Origin: Sneathiellales bacterium
GTDB lineage: Bacteria; Pseudomonadota; Alphaproteobacteria; JANQFL01
Direction: 5' to 3'
Assembly: GCA_028277845.1 (NCBI GenBank)
Contig: JANQFL010000057.1
Span: 1 to 42,115, forward strand
Length of the DNA: 42,115 nucleotides
Below, piece after piece: positions 17,687 to 25,075 of this stretch. The notes beneath the pieces are model-generated. The model did not search any database. It was not told where the DNA came from and saw nothing but the letters and a program-made list of their open reading frames with translations. Both the position numbers and the translations under genes were made by a program. The stretch's first letter is position 1; every line of letters begins with the position of its first letter.

Positions 17687-19108
17687 ATGAGTGTTTCCTC
17701 CACCGTACTCGATCGTCTCAAGGACATCGTCGGGCCCAAGGGAGTCATCGACGATCCGGCCGACATGGAGCCCTATGTCACGTCCTGGCGCGACGGTTTG
17801 CGCGGGCGCACGCCGCTGATCGTGCGGCCGGCCGCGACCGAAGACGTCGCGCGGGTGCTACGGATCTGCAACGACAGCCGCACCCCAGTGGTGCCGCAAA
17901 GCGGCAATACGGGGCTGACCGGCGCCGGCATTCCCTTCGACGGCAATGACGAAATCGTCCTCTCCCTCAACCGCATGACGAACGTGCGCGCCGTCGACAC
18001 GGCCAACGACACGTTGACCGTCGAGGCCGGCTGCATCCTGGCCGACATCCAGGCGACGGCGGCAGAGCACGGCCGGTTGTTCCCCCTCAGCCTGGGCGCG
18101 GAAGGCAGTTGCCGCATCGGCGGCAATCTATCGACCAACGCCGGCGGCGTGCAGGTGCTGCGCTACGGCAACGCCCGCGACCTGGTGCTCGGCCTGGAAG
18201 TGGTGCTGCCCAACGGCGAGGTCTGGGACGGCCTGCGCGGCCTGCGCAAGGACAATACGGGTTACGACCTGAAGCACCTGTTCATGGGGGCGGAGGGGAC
18301 GCTGGGCGTCATCACCGCCGCCGTGCTGAAACTGTTCCCGCGCCCGAAACAGAAACAGACCGCCTTCGTCGCCGTACCCGATGTGGCGGCGGCGGTGTCG
18401 CTGCTGTCGCTGGCCCGGGACGAGTGCGGCGACGCCGTCACCTGCTTCGAGCTGATCCAACGCATCGGCCTGGAATTCGTGCTGCGCCACGTGCCGGGCA
18501 CCCGCGATCCGTTCGACGACACCTATCCCTGGTACGTGCTGATCGAACTGTGGGGACAGCGCCCGGGCGACCATCTGCGCGAGGATCTGGAGCGGGTGTT
18601 GGAGCTGGCCATGGACAAGGGCCTGATCGGCAACGGCGTGGTCGCCGCCAGCGACACCCAGGCGGCGGCGCTGTGGCGCCTGCGGGAGGAACTGTCGGCG
18701 GCGCAGAAGCCGGAGGGCGAAGGCATCAAGCACGACGTCTCGGTGCCCATCTCCAATATCGCCGAATTCATCGAGCGGGCCAATGCGGCCGTTACCGACT
18801 ACATGCCGGACATCCGGCCGCTGGCCTTCGGCCATGTGGGCGACGGCAACCTGCACTACAACCCGGCCCCGCCCGTCGGCGCCGACATCGCCGCATTCAA
18901 GACCCACACCGCCGCGATCAACCGCATGGTGCACGACATCGTGCACGACCTGAACGGCTCCATCAGCGCCGAGCACGGCCTGGGCCGCATCCGCCGCGAC
19001 GAAATCAAGCGCTACAAGTCGGCCATCGAGCTGGACCTGATGCGCAGCCTGAAACGCGCCGTCGACCCCAACAACATCATGAACCCGGGCAAGATGCTGC
19101 CGGATTAA
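17687..19108 (+). CDS. FAD-binding D-2-hydroxyacid (D-2-hydroxyglutarate/D-lactate) dehydrogenase
   Basis: Flavoprotein of the GlcD/D2HGDH group (VAO fold), 473 residues. The PP-loop FAD domain shows VVPQSGNTGLTGAGIPF, GAEGSCRIGGNLSTNAGG and HLFMGAEGTLGVITAAVLK. The C-terminal substrate domain carries HDVSVPISNIAEF, the metal-binding FGHVGDGNLHYN and AEHGLGRIRRDEI near the end, finishing with NNIMNPGKMLPD. These are the standard family signatures. It oxidises a D-2-hydroxyacid and passes electrons to ETF or quinone. The gene stands divergent from the efflux unit. The substrate, whether D-2-hydroxyglutarate or D-lactate, cannot be separated by eye. Confidence 0.93.
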   Translation: MSVSSTVLDRLKDIVGPKGVIDDPADMEPYVTSWRDGLRGRTPLIVRPAATEDVARVLRICNDSRTPVVPQSGNTGLTGAGIPFDGNDEIVLSLNRMTNVRAVDTANDTLTVEAGCILADIQATAAEHGRLFPLSLGAEGSCRIGGNLSTNAGGVQVLRYGNARDLVLGLEVVLPNGEVWDGLRGLRKDNTGYDLKHLFMGAEGTLGVITAAVLKLFPRPKQKQTAFVAVPDVAAAVSLLSLARDECGDAVTCFELIQRIGLEFVLRHVPGTRDPFDDTYPWYVLIELWGQRPGDHLREDLERVLELAMDKGLIGNGVVAASDTQAAALWRLREELSAAQKPEGEGIKHDVSVPISNIAEFIERANAAVTDYMPDIRPLAFGHVGDGNLHYNPAPPVGADIAAFKTHTAAINRMVHDIVHDLNGSISAEHGLGRIRRDEIKRYKSAIELDLMRSLKRAVDPNNIMNPGKMLPD

Positions 19109-19135
19109 CGGTGGAATTCGGGCTGCGCGATAGGA

Positions 19136-19882
19136 TCATTTCGCCGTAACGAGCCGGTATCCCAGGTCGCAGGCGTCGCGGTCGAGCAGTCCGGCATGGC
19201 GCCGCGCCCATGCGCCGCTGTCCAGGTCGCGGGCCAGGTCCTCCAGCCGTTCGGCGACATTGTCGATCTTCCAGAACGAGGACATGGCGGCCCGGATCCT
19301 GGGATCGAGGTAGGCCGCGGGCCGGCGCCAGTAGGCGCACAGGAAACCGTCCGTGCAGTCGTGCGGTATGGGAACGGGCGCGATGTCCACCGGCCCGAGC
19401 CAGGCCTCGTAATCCGTCATCACGGGCATCTGCGCCTCGTCCAGGGTCACCAGCTCGGGAATGTAGTCCGCCAGCCAGAAGCCGCGGAACGACGGATCGT
19501 AGGTCAGTACGACGACGGGACCCCGCGTCACCCGTCGCATCTCCTTGAGGCCCTTCTCCTGGTCGGTCCAATGGTGCACCGTCAGAACCGCCATCGACGC
19601 ATCGAAGGACTTGTCGGCGAACGGCAGATCCTCGGCATAACCCTGAATGGCCGGCGCGGCCGAGGCGGCCCGTTGGCGGATCATTTCCGCCGAAGGTTCG
19701 AGCGCCGTGACCTGCCTGTCGGCCGGCTCGTACGATCCCGCGCCGGCGCCGACGTTGAGGACCGTTTGCGCGGCGCCCAGCGCCCGCCCGATCAACGCCT
19801 CGATCCGGGAGTCGGGTTTGCGGAGGTCGGCGTAGTTGATTCCTATGGTGTCGTAGGGCGTGCGCATGGGGCCGAGTACCAT
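19136..19882 (-). CDS. SAM-dependent class I methyltransferase
   Basis: 248 residues. Motif I is TVLNVGAGAGSYEP, with acidic motif II in TALEPSAEM, then AEDLPFADKSFDASMAVLTVHHW, the UbiE/Methyltransf_11 pattern. The C-terminal half has an aromatic-rich stretch DGFLCAYWRRPAAYLDP that may shape the substrate pocket. Two starts are possible, 19882 and 19867; neither has a clear ribosome site. The gene faces the dehydrogenase to its left tail to tail and is divergent from the cyclase to its right. The substrate, small molecule or lipid-like, is unknown. Confidence 0.88.
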   Translation of the reverse strand: MVLGPMRTPYDTIGINYADLRKPDSRIEALIGRALGAAQTVLNVGAGAGSYEPADRQVTALEPSAEMIRQRAASAAPAIQGYAEDLPFADKSFDASMAVLTVHHWTDQEKGLKEMRRVTRGPVVVLTYDPSFRGFWLADYIPELVTLDEAQMPVMTDYEAWLGPVDIAPVPIPHDCTDGFLCAYWRRPAAYLDPRIRAAMSSFWKIDNVAERLEDLARDLDSGAWARRHAGLLDRDACDLGYRLVTAK

Positions 19883-20007
19883 ATGACGACGAACTTGTCA
19901 TGACAGCTTCGCCCTGGGATACCCATTGGGCCGAACCCGGCGCGAATCTGCAACTGCGTAGCATTTCCAACGCCGAAACGATACCATTGCGGCGGGAGGC
20001 GAATGCC

Positions 20008-21747
20008 ATGGAGCGCCGTCTCGCTGCCATATTGGCCGCTGACGTGGTCGGATATTCGCGGCTCGTCCGGGCCGACGAAGATGGCACGCTCGCGTCTCTC
20101 AAAGCCCTGCGCACAGAACTGGTCGAACCGCGCATCGCCGAACACAACGGGCGTGTCGTCAAGCTGATGGGCGACGGCATGCTGGCGGAATTCGGCAGCG
20201 TCACGAGCGCCGTGCAGATGGCGACAGAGGCGCAGCGGGCCATCGCCGAGCACAATGCCGCACTGCCGGCCGACAGGCGCATCATGTTCCGGGTCGGGGT
20301 CAATCTGGGCGATGTGGTGATCGACGGCGACGACATTCACGGCGACGGGGTCAACCTGGCGGCACGGTTGGAAGCGCTGGCGGAACCCGGCGGTGTCTGT
20401 ATATCGGCGGCGGTCTACGAACAGGTGCGCGACAAGCTCGACCTGCCGTTCCGCGACATGGGCGCGCAGGACCTCAAGAACATCGACCGGCCGGTGCAGG
20501 TGTGGCAGTGGGAAGCCGCGACCGCGTCCGTGACGGCCGAGGAAGCCAGGCAACCGACGTTTGCCCTGCCCGACAAACCGTCGATTGCCGTTTTGCCCCT
20601 CGACAACATGTCCGGCGAGGCCGGGCAGGACTATTTCGCCGACGGCCTGACCGAGGACATCATCACCGAGCTGTCGCGCTTCCAGACCTTCTTCGTCATC
20701 GCCCGGCATTCGTCGTTCGTCTACAAGGGCCGGCCCGTGACCGTGCAACAGGTCGGCCAGGAACTGGGCGTGCACTATGTGGTCGAGGGCAGCGTACGCC
20801 GGGCGGGCGGCACGTTGCGTGTGACCGTGCAACTGATCGAGGCAGCCAGCGGCACCCACGTCTGGGCCGAACGCTACGACCATGAGTTTGCCGAGATTTT
20901 CGACCTGCAGGACGAGATCACCCGGGCCATCGTCGCCGCCATTCCCGGCCGGCTTGCGAAAGCGGATCTTCACCGTATCAGCCGCAAACGCCCGGAAAAC
21001 ACTTCGGCGTACGACTACATGCTGCGTGGCAAGATGCACCATCATCGCTGCACGCCCGAAGACAACTCGGAAGCGGTGCGGTTGCTGGACAAGGCCATTG
21101 AACTCGATCCCGAATTCGCCGAGGCCCATGCCTGGCTGTCGTGCACCTACGGCCAGGCGTTGCTGGCCGGGTTCGGCGACAACAAGGCGGAACTGTTCGC
21201 CCTGGACGTCGCGGCCGCGGAACGGGCGTTGGCTCTGAACGACAACATCCCCGATATCCAATGGATCATGTGCGAGTTGAGTTTGATGGGCGGACGGCCG
21301 GAACAGGCGGAACAGCATCATGAGAAGGCGTTCGTGTTGAACCCCAACGATCCGCGCATCGTCGCCCAGCGGGGTGAACTGATGACGTGGCTCGGCCGCC
21401 CGGAAGACGGCGCCGAATGGGCTCGCCTGGCCATGCGCCTCGACCCCTACGACGCCGCCGGGCGCGCCCACCTGCTGGGCCGCGCCCTGTTCGTGGCGCA
21501 CGATTATGCCGGCGCCATCGAGGCGTTCAAGCAGGTGCGTAAACTGCGCTTCGGCCACCATGCCGAAATCGCCGCCTGCCACGCCTACCTGGGATCGGAC
21601 GAAAGCGCCGGCCTGCACGCCGGCGAAGTGCTGACCCTGAAACCCGATTTCACCGTGTCCGGCCATGTCGACGGCCTGCCGTTCAAGCAACCCGCCGACC
21701 GGGCCCACTATCGGGATGGATTGCTGAAAGCGGGACTGCCGGCGTGA
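20008..21747 (+). CDS. Class III adenylate cyclase with FlgO-like and TPR domains
   Basis: Predicted cyclic-AMP synthase of 579 residues. I chose ATG 20008 because GGGAGG lies just before it and the cyclase domain begins at once with RRLAAILAADVVGYSRL. Metal-binding Asp residues sit in AADVVGYS and MGDGMLAEF; the transition-state Asn and Arg are in VNLAARLE, and Lys in RVVKLMGDG. A middle domain with SIAVLPLDNMSG and DYFADGLTEDIITELSR is the TolB/FlgO-like unit common in such proteins. The last ~230 residues are TPR-like repeats. No membrane segment is seen, so it is cytosolic. This architecture is frequent in rhizobia and other alphaproteobacteria. Confidence 0.92.
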   Translation: MERRLAAILAADVVGYSRLVRADEDGTLASLKALRTELVEPRIAEHNGRVVKLMGDGMLAEFGSVTSAVQMATEAQRAIAEHNAALPADRRIMFRVGVNLGDVVIDGDDIHGDGVNLAARLEALAEPGGVCISAAVYEQVRDKLDLPFRDMGAQDLKNIDRPVQVWQWEAATASVTAEEARQPTFALPDKPSIAVLPLDNMSGEAGQDYFADGLTEDIITELSRFQTFFVIARHSSFVYKGRPVTVQQVGQELGVHYVVEGSVRRAGGTLRVTVQLIEAASGTHVWAERYDHEFAEIFDLQDEITRAIVAAIPGRLAKADLHRISRKRPENTSAYDYMLRGKMHHHRCTPEDNSEAVRLLDKAIELDPEFAEAHAWLSCTYGQALLAGFGDNKAELFALDVAAAERALALNDNIPDIQWIMCELSLMGGRPEQAEQHHEKAFVLNPNDPRIVAQRGELMTWLGRPEDGAEWARLAMRLDPYDAAGRAHLLGRALFVAHDYAGAIEAFKQVRKLRFGHHAEIAACHAYLGSDESAGLHAGEVLTLKPDFTVSGHVDGLPFKQPADRAHYRDGLLKAGLPA

Positions 21748-21774
21748 TGGCTAAGTGTCTCTGGTCGCGTCGGC

Positions 21775-22428
21775 TCAAGATATTTCCTTCAACGCCGACA
21801 GCACGGTACTGGCGTCTACGTTGATCAGTGTATCAATGCCAATACCTGGTTGATTGTCGAGCCAATGCCGGACGAGAACATAACCCAGTGAATAGCCGAC
21901 CCAGCGCGGTCGACGTCCACCCGCGCCAAAGAACCAGGCGGCATGATCGTATTCTGTCGCATGTAGGTCTTCACGCCCTGGAAGATGCTGTTTCAGTTCA
22001 TCCTCACCTAGCCCGCACTCCCAGGGTTCAGGTGAATTATCATACAGGAGGCGCACGAAATGACCGGCCAAACCTTCGCTCACCACTGCTTCTCCCAGCG
22101 TACGTCCATAGCCCGGGCCGCTCATACGAAGGCAGTGATGGACCTCGTGCGCCACTTGTCGGCGGACTGCACCGTTTGAAAGGCTGGGTTCGAAATTCTC
22201 GTTGCCCGGATCGCATTGCAAAGAAAATAGACTGTGCCGATATGCGTGACCGACCCAGCCAATTTCCGGTATGACCATGCCCGGCAGATACTGAATCAAT
22301 ACATCCAGACGCGGCGGTGTGAGAACATCGGCGATGGCCTCGCGGGTAGCAAGGATCTCGTTTTCGATGGCATGCCGCCACGCGCCAAGACTTCCTTCCG
22401 CCTCCAACCAATGTAGAGTCCATTGCAT
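21775..22428 (-). CDS. DUF2268-like putative zinc protease
   Basis: 217 residues with the zinc-protease motif HEVHH in QVAHEVHHCLRM and a downstream Glu in GEAVVSEGLAGHFV, the arrangement of DUF2268 predicted metallopeptidases. LPGMVIPEIGWVGHAYR precedes the motif. No signal peptide is evident, so it is probably cytosolic. The coding DNA is less GC-rich than both neighbours and its codon use is looser, which hints at recent acquisition. It is divergent from the DUF2161 gene. The substrate is unknown. Confidence 0.75.
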   Translation of the reverse strand: MQWTLHWLEAEGSLGAWRHAIENEILATREAIADVLTPPRLDVLIQYLPGMVIPEIGWVGHAYRHSLFSLQCDPGNENFEPSLSNGAVRRQVAHEVHHCLRMSGPGYGRTLGEAVVSEGLAGHFVRLLYDNSPEPWECGLGEDELKQHLPGREDLHATEYDHAAWFFGAGGRRPRWVGYSLGYVLVRHWLDNQPGIGIDTLINVDASTVLSALKEIS

Positions 22429-22542
22429 CTTGTTGACCTATCCGGATCAGGTATTGGGCTTTCGAATTTCGCTGTGCATTATGACAAACGTGGCACCAAA
22501 AAGTTCGATACATTTCCGCTTACGTGTTGGGGCGACGCAAGC

Positions 22543-23271
22543 ATGACCAGCGAGGCCGACCTCTACGCGCCGGTCAAGGACCTGCTCGCGCGGCAGGGAT
22601 ACGACGTCAAGGCGGAGGTCAACGGCTGCGACGTGGTCGCGGTCAAGGACGGCGCGCCGGACGTGGTGGTCGAACTCAAGCTCAGCCTGTCGCTCGATCT
22701 GGTCTTGCAGGGCATCGACCGGCTCGGCGTCAGCGACAGCGTCTACCTGGCGGTGCCGGCGCCCGATACCCCAGGCAAGCGCCGCAACTGGCGGTCGCGC
22801 CGGCGCCGCGTGCTCAAGCTGTGCCGCATGCTGGGGCTGGGTTTGATCCTGGTCGATCCGGGCGGGAAACCCGGCCGGCAGACTGAGGTGCTGCTCGACC
22901 CCGCGCCCTACCAGCCGCGCAAGAACAACCGGCGGCGCTCCATCCTGAAGACCGAATTCGTCAGCCGCCGGGGCGATCCCAACACGGGCGGCACCACCCG
23001 CATGAAAATCGTCACCGCTTACCGCCAGGATGCCCTGCGCTGCGCCGCCACCCTGAACGGTTCGGACGGCATGACACTCGCCGACATCCGCGCCACGGCC
23101 GGCGTGCCGCGCGCCGGATCGATCCTGCAGAACAATCACTACGGCTGGTTCGAGCGGACAGGCCGCGGCGTCTACCGGCTGTCCGAACACGGTCAGGCGG
23201 CGCTCGAGGACTACCGGCCGGTCTTGCCGGACATCACGGAAACCGAACACACACAAAACCAGAAGGCATAG
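22543..23271 (+). CDS. DUF2161 family protein with PD-(D/E)XK-like core
   Basis: 242 residues from ATG 22543 (MTSEADLYAPVKDLL). A longer in-frame start at 22423 overlaps the divergent gene and has atypical composition. Residues around CDVVAVKDGAPDVVVELKLS show the D-x(n)-ExK pattern of a restriction-like nuclease fold. The C-terminal part has KIVTAYRQDALRCAATL and a winged-helix-like segment ending GWFERTGRGVYRL. DUF2161 proteins are common in alphaproteobacteria, and their function is not established as far as I know. The next gene begins ten bases later, so the two are likely cotranscribed. Confidence 0.82.
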   Translation: MTSEADLYAPVKDLLARQGYDVKAEVNGCDVVAVKDGAPDVVVELKLSLSLDLVLQGIDRLGVSDSVYLAVPAPDTPGKRRNWRSRRRRVLKLCRMLGLGLILVDPGGKPGRQTEVLLDPAPYQPRKNNRRRSILKTEFVSRRGDPNTGGTTRMKIVTAYRQDALRCAATLNGSDGMTLADIRATAGVPRAGSILQNNHYGWFERTGRGVYRLSEHGQAALEDYRPVLPDITETEHTQNQKA

Positions 23272-23280
23272 GAGAACATC

Positions 23281-23604
23281 GTGGCATTGTACGAATTGCG
23301 CACATACCAGGTTTATGTCGGCCAGATGGCCGAGGCCGTACGGGTCTACCAGGAATACGGCTGGCCGGCCCTGCAGAAGGGCGGCTTCGACGCCAAGCTG
23401 GTGGGTTATTTCATATCGGACACCGGCGAGTTGCATCAACTGGTGCACCTGTGGCGCTTCGACGATGACGCCGACCGGCGCGATCACTGGCGCAATCTGT
23501 ACGGCGACGTCGATTTCATGGCCTTCGCCGGCAAAATCCGGCCGTTGATCCTGACCCAGAAGAACCAGTTGCTGCAGTCGGCGCCGTGGGGTCCGCAGCC
23601 GTAG
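23281..23604 (+). CDS. NIPSNAP family protein
   Basis: 107 residues of ferredoxin-like (dimeric alpha/beta barrel) fold. MALYELRTYQVYVGQMAEAV, then VGYFISDTGELHQLVHLWRF and the terminal LLQSAPWGP are the NIPSNAP signature. The start is GTG with AGGAG seven bases before it. It follows the DUF2161 gene by ten bases. Bacterial NIPSNAP proteins are often found in small-molecule catabolism, but no reaction is assigned. Confidence 0.9.
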   Translation: MALYELRTYQVYVGQMAEAVRVYQEYGWPALQKGGFDAKLVGYFISDTGELHQLVHLWRFDDDADRRDHWRNLYGDVDFMAFAGKIRPLILTQKNQLLQSAPWGPQP

Positions 23605-23818
23605 ACGACGGGCAATGTGAAGCAAGGCTACCGGCAGCCGATGGAAATTTTTTCCGCACTTCTGCGGTGAATCCGCCGCACTGCGCTAAACATGCGTATT
23701 AGTTGCAATGCAGGTCATGCTGAAAGGACTTGCCATTCAAGGCGTCCCGCCTTTCGCAACGGCAATGCCGGGGTGGTTTTCCGGCTGCGGCGGGGCCGGA
23801 GCATCAAACCCGCAATAA

Positions 23819-23832
23819 TTGAGCAGCCTCAA
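23819..23832. promoter_or_regulatory. FNR/CRP-like inverted repeat before the metal-handling locus
   Basis: TTGAG-CAGC-CTCAA is a perfect 5-4-5 inverted repeat with the geometry of FNR/CRP-family sites (TTGAT-N4-ATCAA), differing at the inner base of each half. It is 34 bases before the first gene of the locus. The region just upstream (23690-23720) is also AT-rich with TGCGTATTAGTTGCAATGCA, a possible iron-regulator target. Confidence 0.4.
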
Positions 23833-23866
23833 GGAACTGGTACGTGTTGCGCGGTAGAATCCCGCT

Positions 23867-24232
23867 ATGGTCGACGCAATTCTTACCAATCCGCCGGCAC
23901 AAACCGTCGCTATGCTCCTGACGTTGCGCAGGGATTTGCGCATCGTGCACCACGTTCCGGGCCGGCTGCGTGTCAAGCTCGGCGCGGCGGCGCTGCGGAA
24001 GGCGCGGGGGTATAAGTGGCCCGACTACCGGCAAGCGCTGGATGAACTGGCCGGGATGTGCAAATTGCGGCTTTCGCCGGAAAGTCTCTCCGCCATCGTG
24101 GAATACGATTGTCACCGGCTGCCGCAAAATATGTGGACGGCCTTGATCGAAGGCTCGGACGACGACGCCATGGACGCGTTCAACCGGCTGGCAGTTCATG
24201 TCCGGACCACAGAGGAACACGACGATGACTGA
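23867..24232 (+). CDS. Cys-less HMA-like protein with Arg-rich motif
   Basis: 121 residues. The central HHVPGRLRVKLGAAAL and later LRLSPESLSAIVEYD fit the HMA_2-type ferredoxin-like fold, but the metal-binding CxxC is absent. The G-R-L-R segment recurs in the ATPase N-terminus (RRIRLR) and in the last protein of the locus (GRIRYK). The C-terminus is acidic (TTEEHDDD). The start at 23867 lacks a strong ribosome site; ATG 23912 is possible. It overlaps the next gene by eight bases. In ferrosome clusters, as I remember them, such R-rich HMA-like proteins accompany the P1B-6 ATPase. The specific role is inferred. Confidence 0.72.
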   Translation: MVDAILTNPPAQTVAMLLTLRRDLRIVHHVPGRLRVKLGAAALRKARGYKWPDYRQALDELAGMCKLRLSPESLSAIVEYDCHRLPQNMWTALIEGSDDDAMDAFNRLAVHVRTTEEHDDD

Positions 24233-24779
24233 CAAATCCGAACAAGCACTTCGGCAGCACGAACGCACCATGCACCGGGGGGCAGCCGGCAATAATGGCG
24301 GCCAGGAAGGGCGGTCGATGTTGCCGTCTCCCGGTGCCGTGTTGCAGGCCGGCGCTTTCGGCGCGGCCCTGGGCGGCATAACGGCCGGGGTCACGGAAAC
24401 GGCGCGGGTCAAGCAGGGCGAAATCACGACCGACGAAGCCGTGAGCAACGTCATCAAGAGCACGGGACAATCCGCCGTCACCATGATCGTCGCCTCGGTG
24501 GCGGGACAGGTCGTCCGGTCGCATCCCTTGATCGGGCTGGCCGCCTTGGCCGCCGCCGGTATCGGCGCGGTTGTCATGCTCAGCAACGCCGGCAAGGTGA
24601 AGGAAGCGGTCGTCGAAACGGCGGACGCCGCCGATACGCCGGACGAACCCGAAGCCAAGCCGAGAACCAAGCCGGCAAGTAAACCCAAGACCAAATCCGC
24701 GCCCAAACCCAAGACGACACGAAAAACCACCCGGAAACCGGCCGCCAAGACCGGGACGCGCAAGAGCGCGCGCGCCTGA
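24225..24779 (+). CDS. Membrane protein with Lys/Pro-rich basic tail
   Basis: 184 residues from ATG 24225, preceded by AGAGGA. Residues about 35-115 hold glycine-rich hydrophobic helices (AGAFGAALGGITAGVTE, then VTMIVASVAGQVV and GLAALAAAGIGAVVMLS). The last ~50 residues are almost entirely Lys, Pro, Thr, Arg and Ala (such as KPRTKPASKPKTKSAPKP), like a histone H1 tail. I do not know the family. The basic tail could bind phosphate-rich mineral, polyphosphate or nucleic acid; this is inference. It overlaps the previous gene and precedes a one-TM protein, within the same operon as the P-type ATPase. Confidence 0.75.
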   Translation: MTDKSEQALRQHERTMHRGAAGNNGGQEGRSMLPSPGAVLQAGAFGAALGGITAGVTETARVKQGEITTDEAVSNVIKSTGQSAVTMIVASVAGQVVRSHPLIGLAALAAAGIGAVVMLSNAGKVKEAVVETADAADTPDEPEAKPRTKPASKPKTKSAPKPKTTRKTTRKPAAKTGTRKSARA

Positions 24780-24811
24780 CGCCGTTCCGACCAACAAGGA
24801 GAAACCGATCC

Positions 24812-25054
24812 ATGATCGACGCCAAGAACCCGATGATGCGCTCCATGACCGACGGTAATTTTCTTGCCGGACTGGCCATCGGTGCGTTGACCACGTTCGT
24901 TCTGACCAATCCGAGCGTCCAGCAGGCCTTGTTCCGCACGGCGGCCAGGACCGTCAATGTGGTCAAGGGCGGCGTGGCGGAGGCCAAGGAACGCTTCCTC
25001 GACGCGGAAGCGGAAGTCGAGATGGAAGCCGGCGAGGAAGCCGACGCCGGCTGA
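24812..25054 (+). CDS. Short single-TM protein, DUF5132/PacL-like
   Basis: 80 residues with one membrane helix (NFLAGLAIGALTTFVLTNP) followed by an amphipathic acidic helix (VAEAKERFLDAEAEVEMEAG). This layout resembles short proteins encoded beside P1B ATPases (DUF5132, or the mycobacterial PacL scaffold). It lacks the His-rich metal tail of PacL. AAGGAG lies before the ATG. It is encoded just before the ATPase and probably acts as its membrane partner, or as a structural component of the compartment if the locus makes ferrosomes. Confidence 0.68.
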   Translation: MIDAKNPMMRSMTDGNFLAGLAIGALTTFVLTNPSVQQALFRTAARTVNVVKGGVAEAKERFLDAEAEVEMEAGEEADAG

Positions 25055-25075
25055 CGAACCGCATCCCGTTCCATC

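Noticed and set aside
19843-21708. Long minus-strand frame opposite the cyclase gene
   Set aside because: The plus frame shows a complete class III cyclase with TPR repeats. The minus frame has no family features.
23692-24015. A 107-codon plus-strand frame at the start of the metal locus
   Set aside because: It overlaps the HMA-like gene in another frame and its translation is Arg/Cys/Gly-rich without features.
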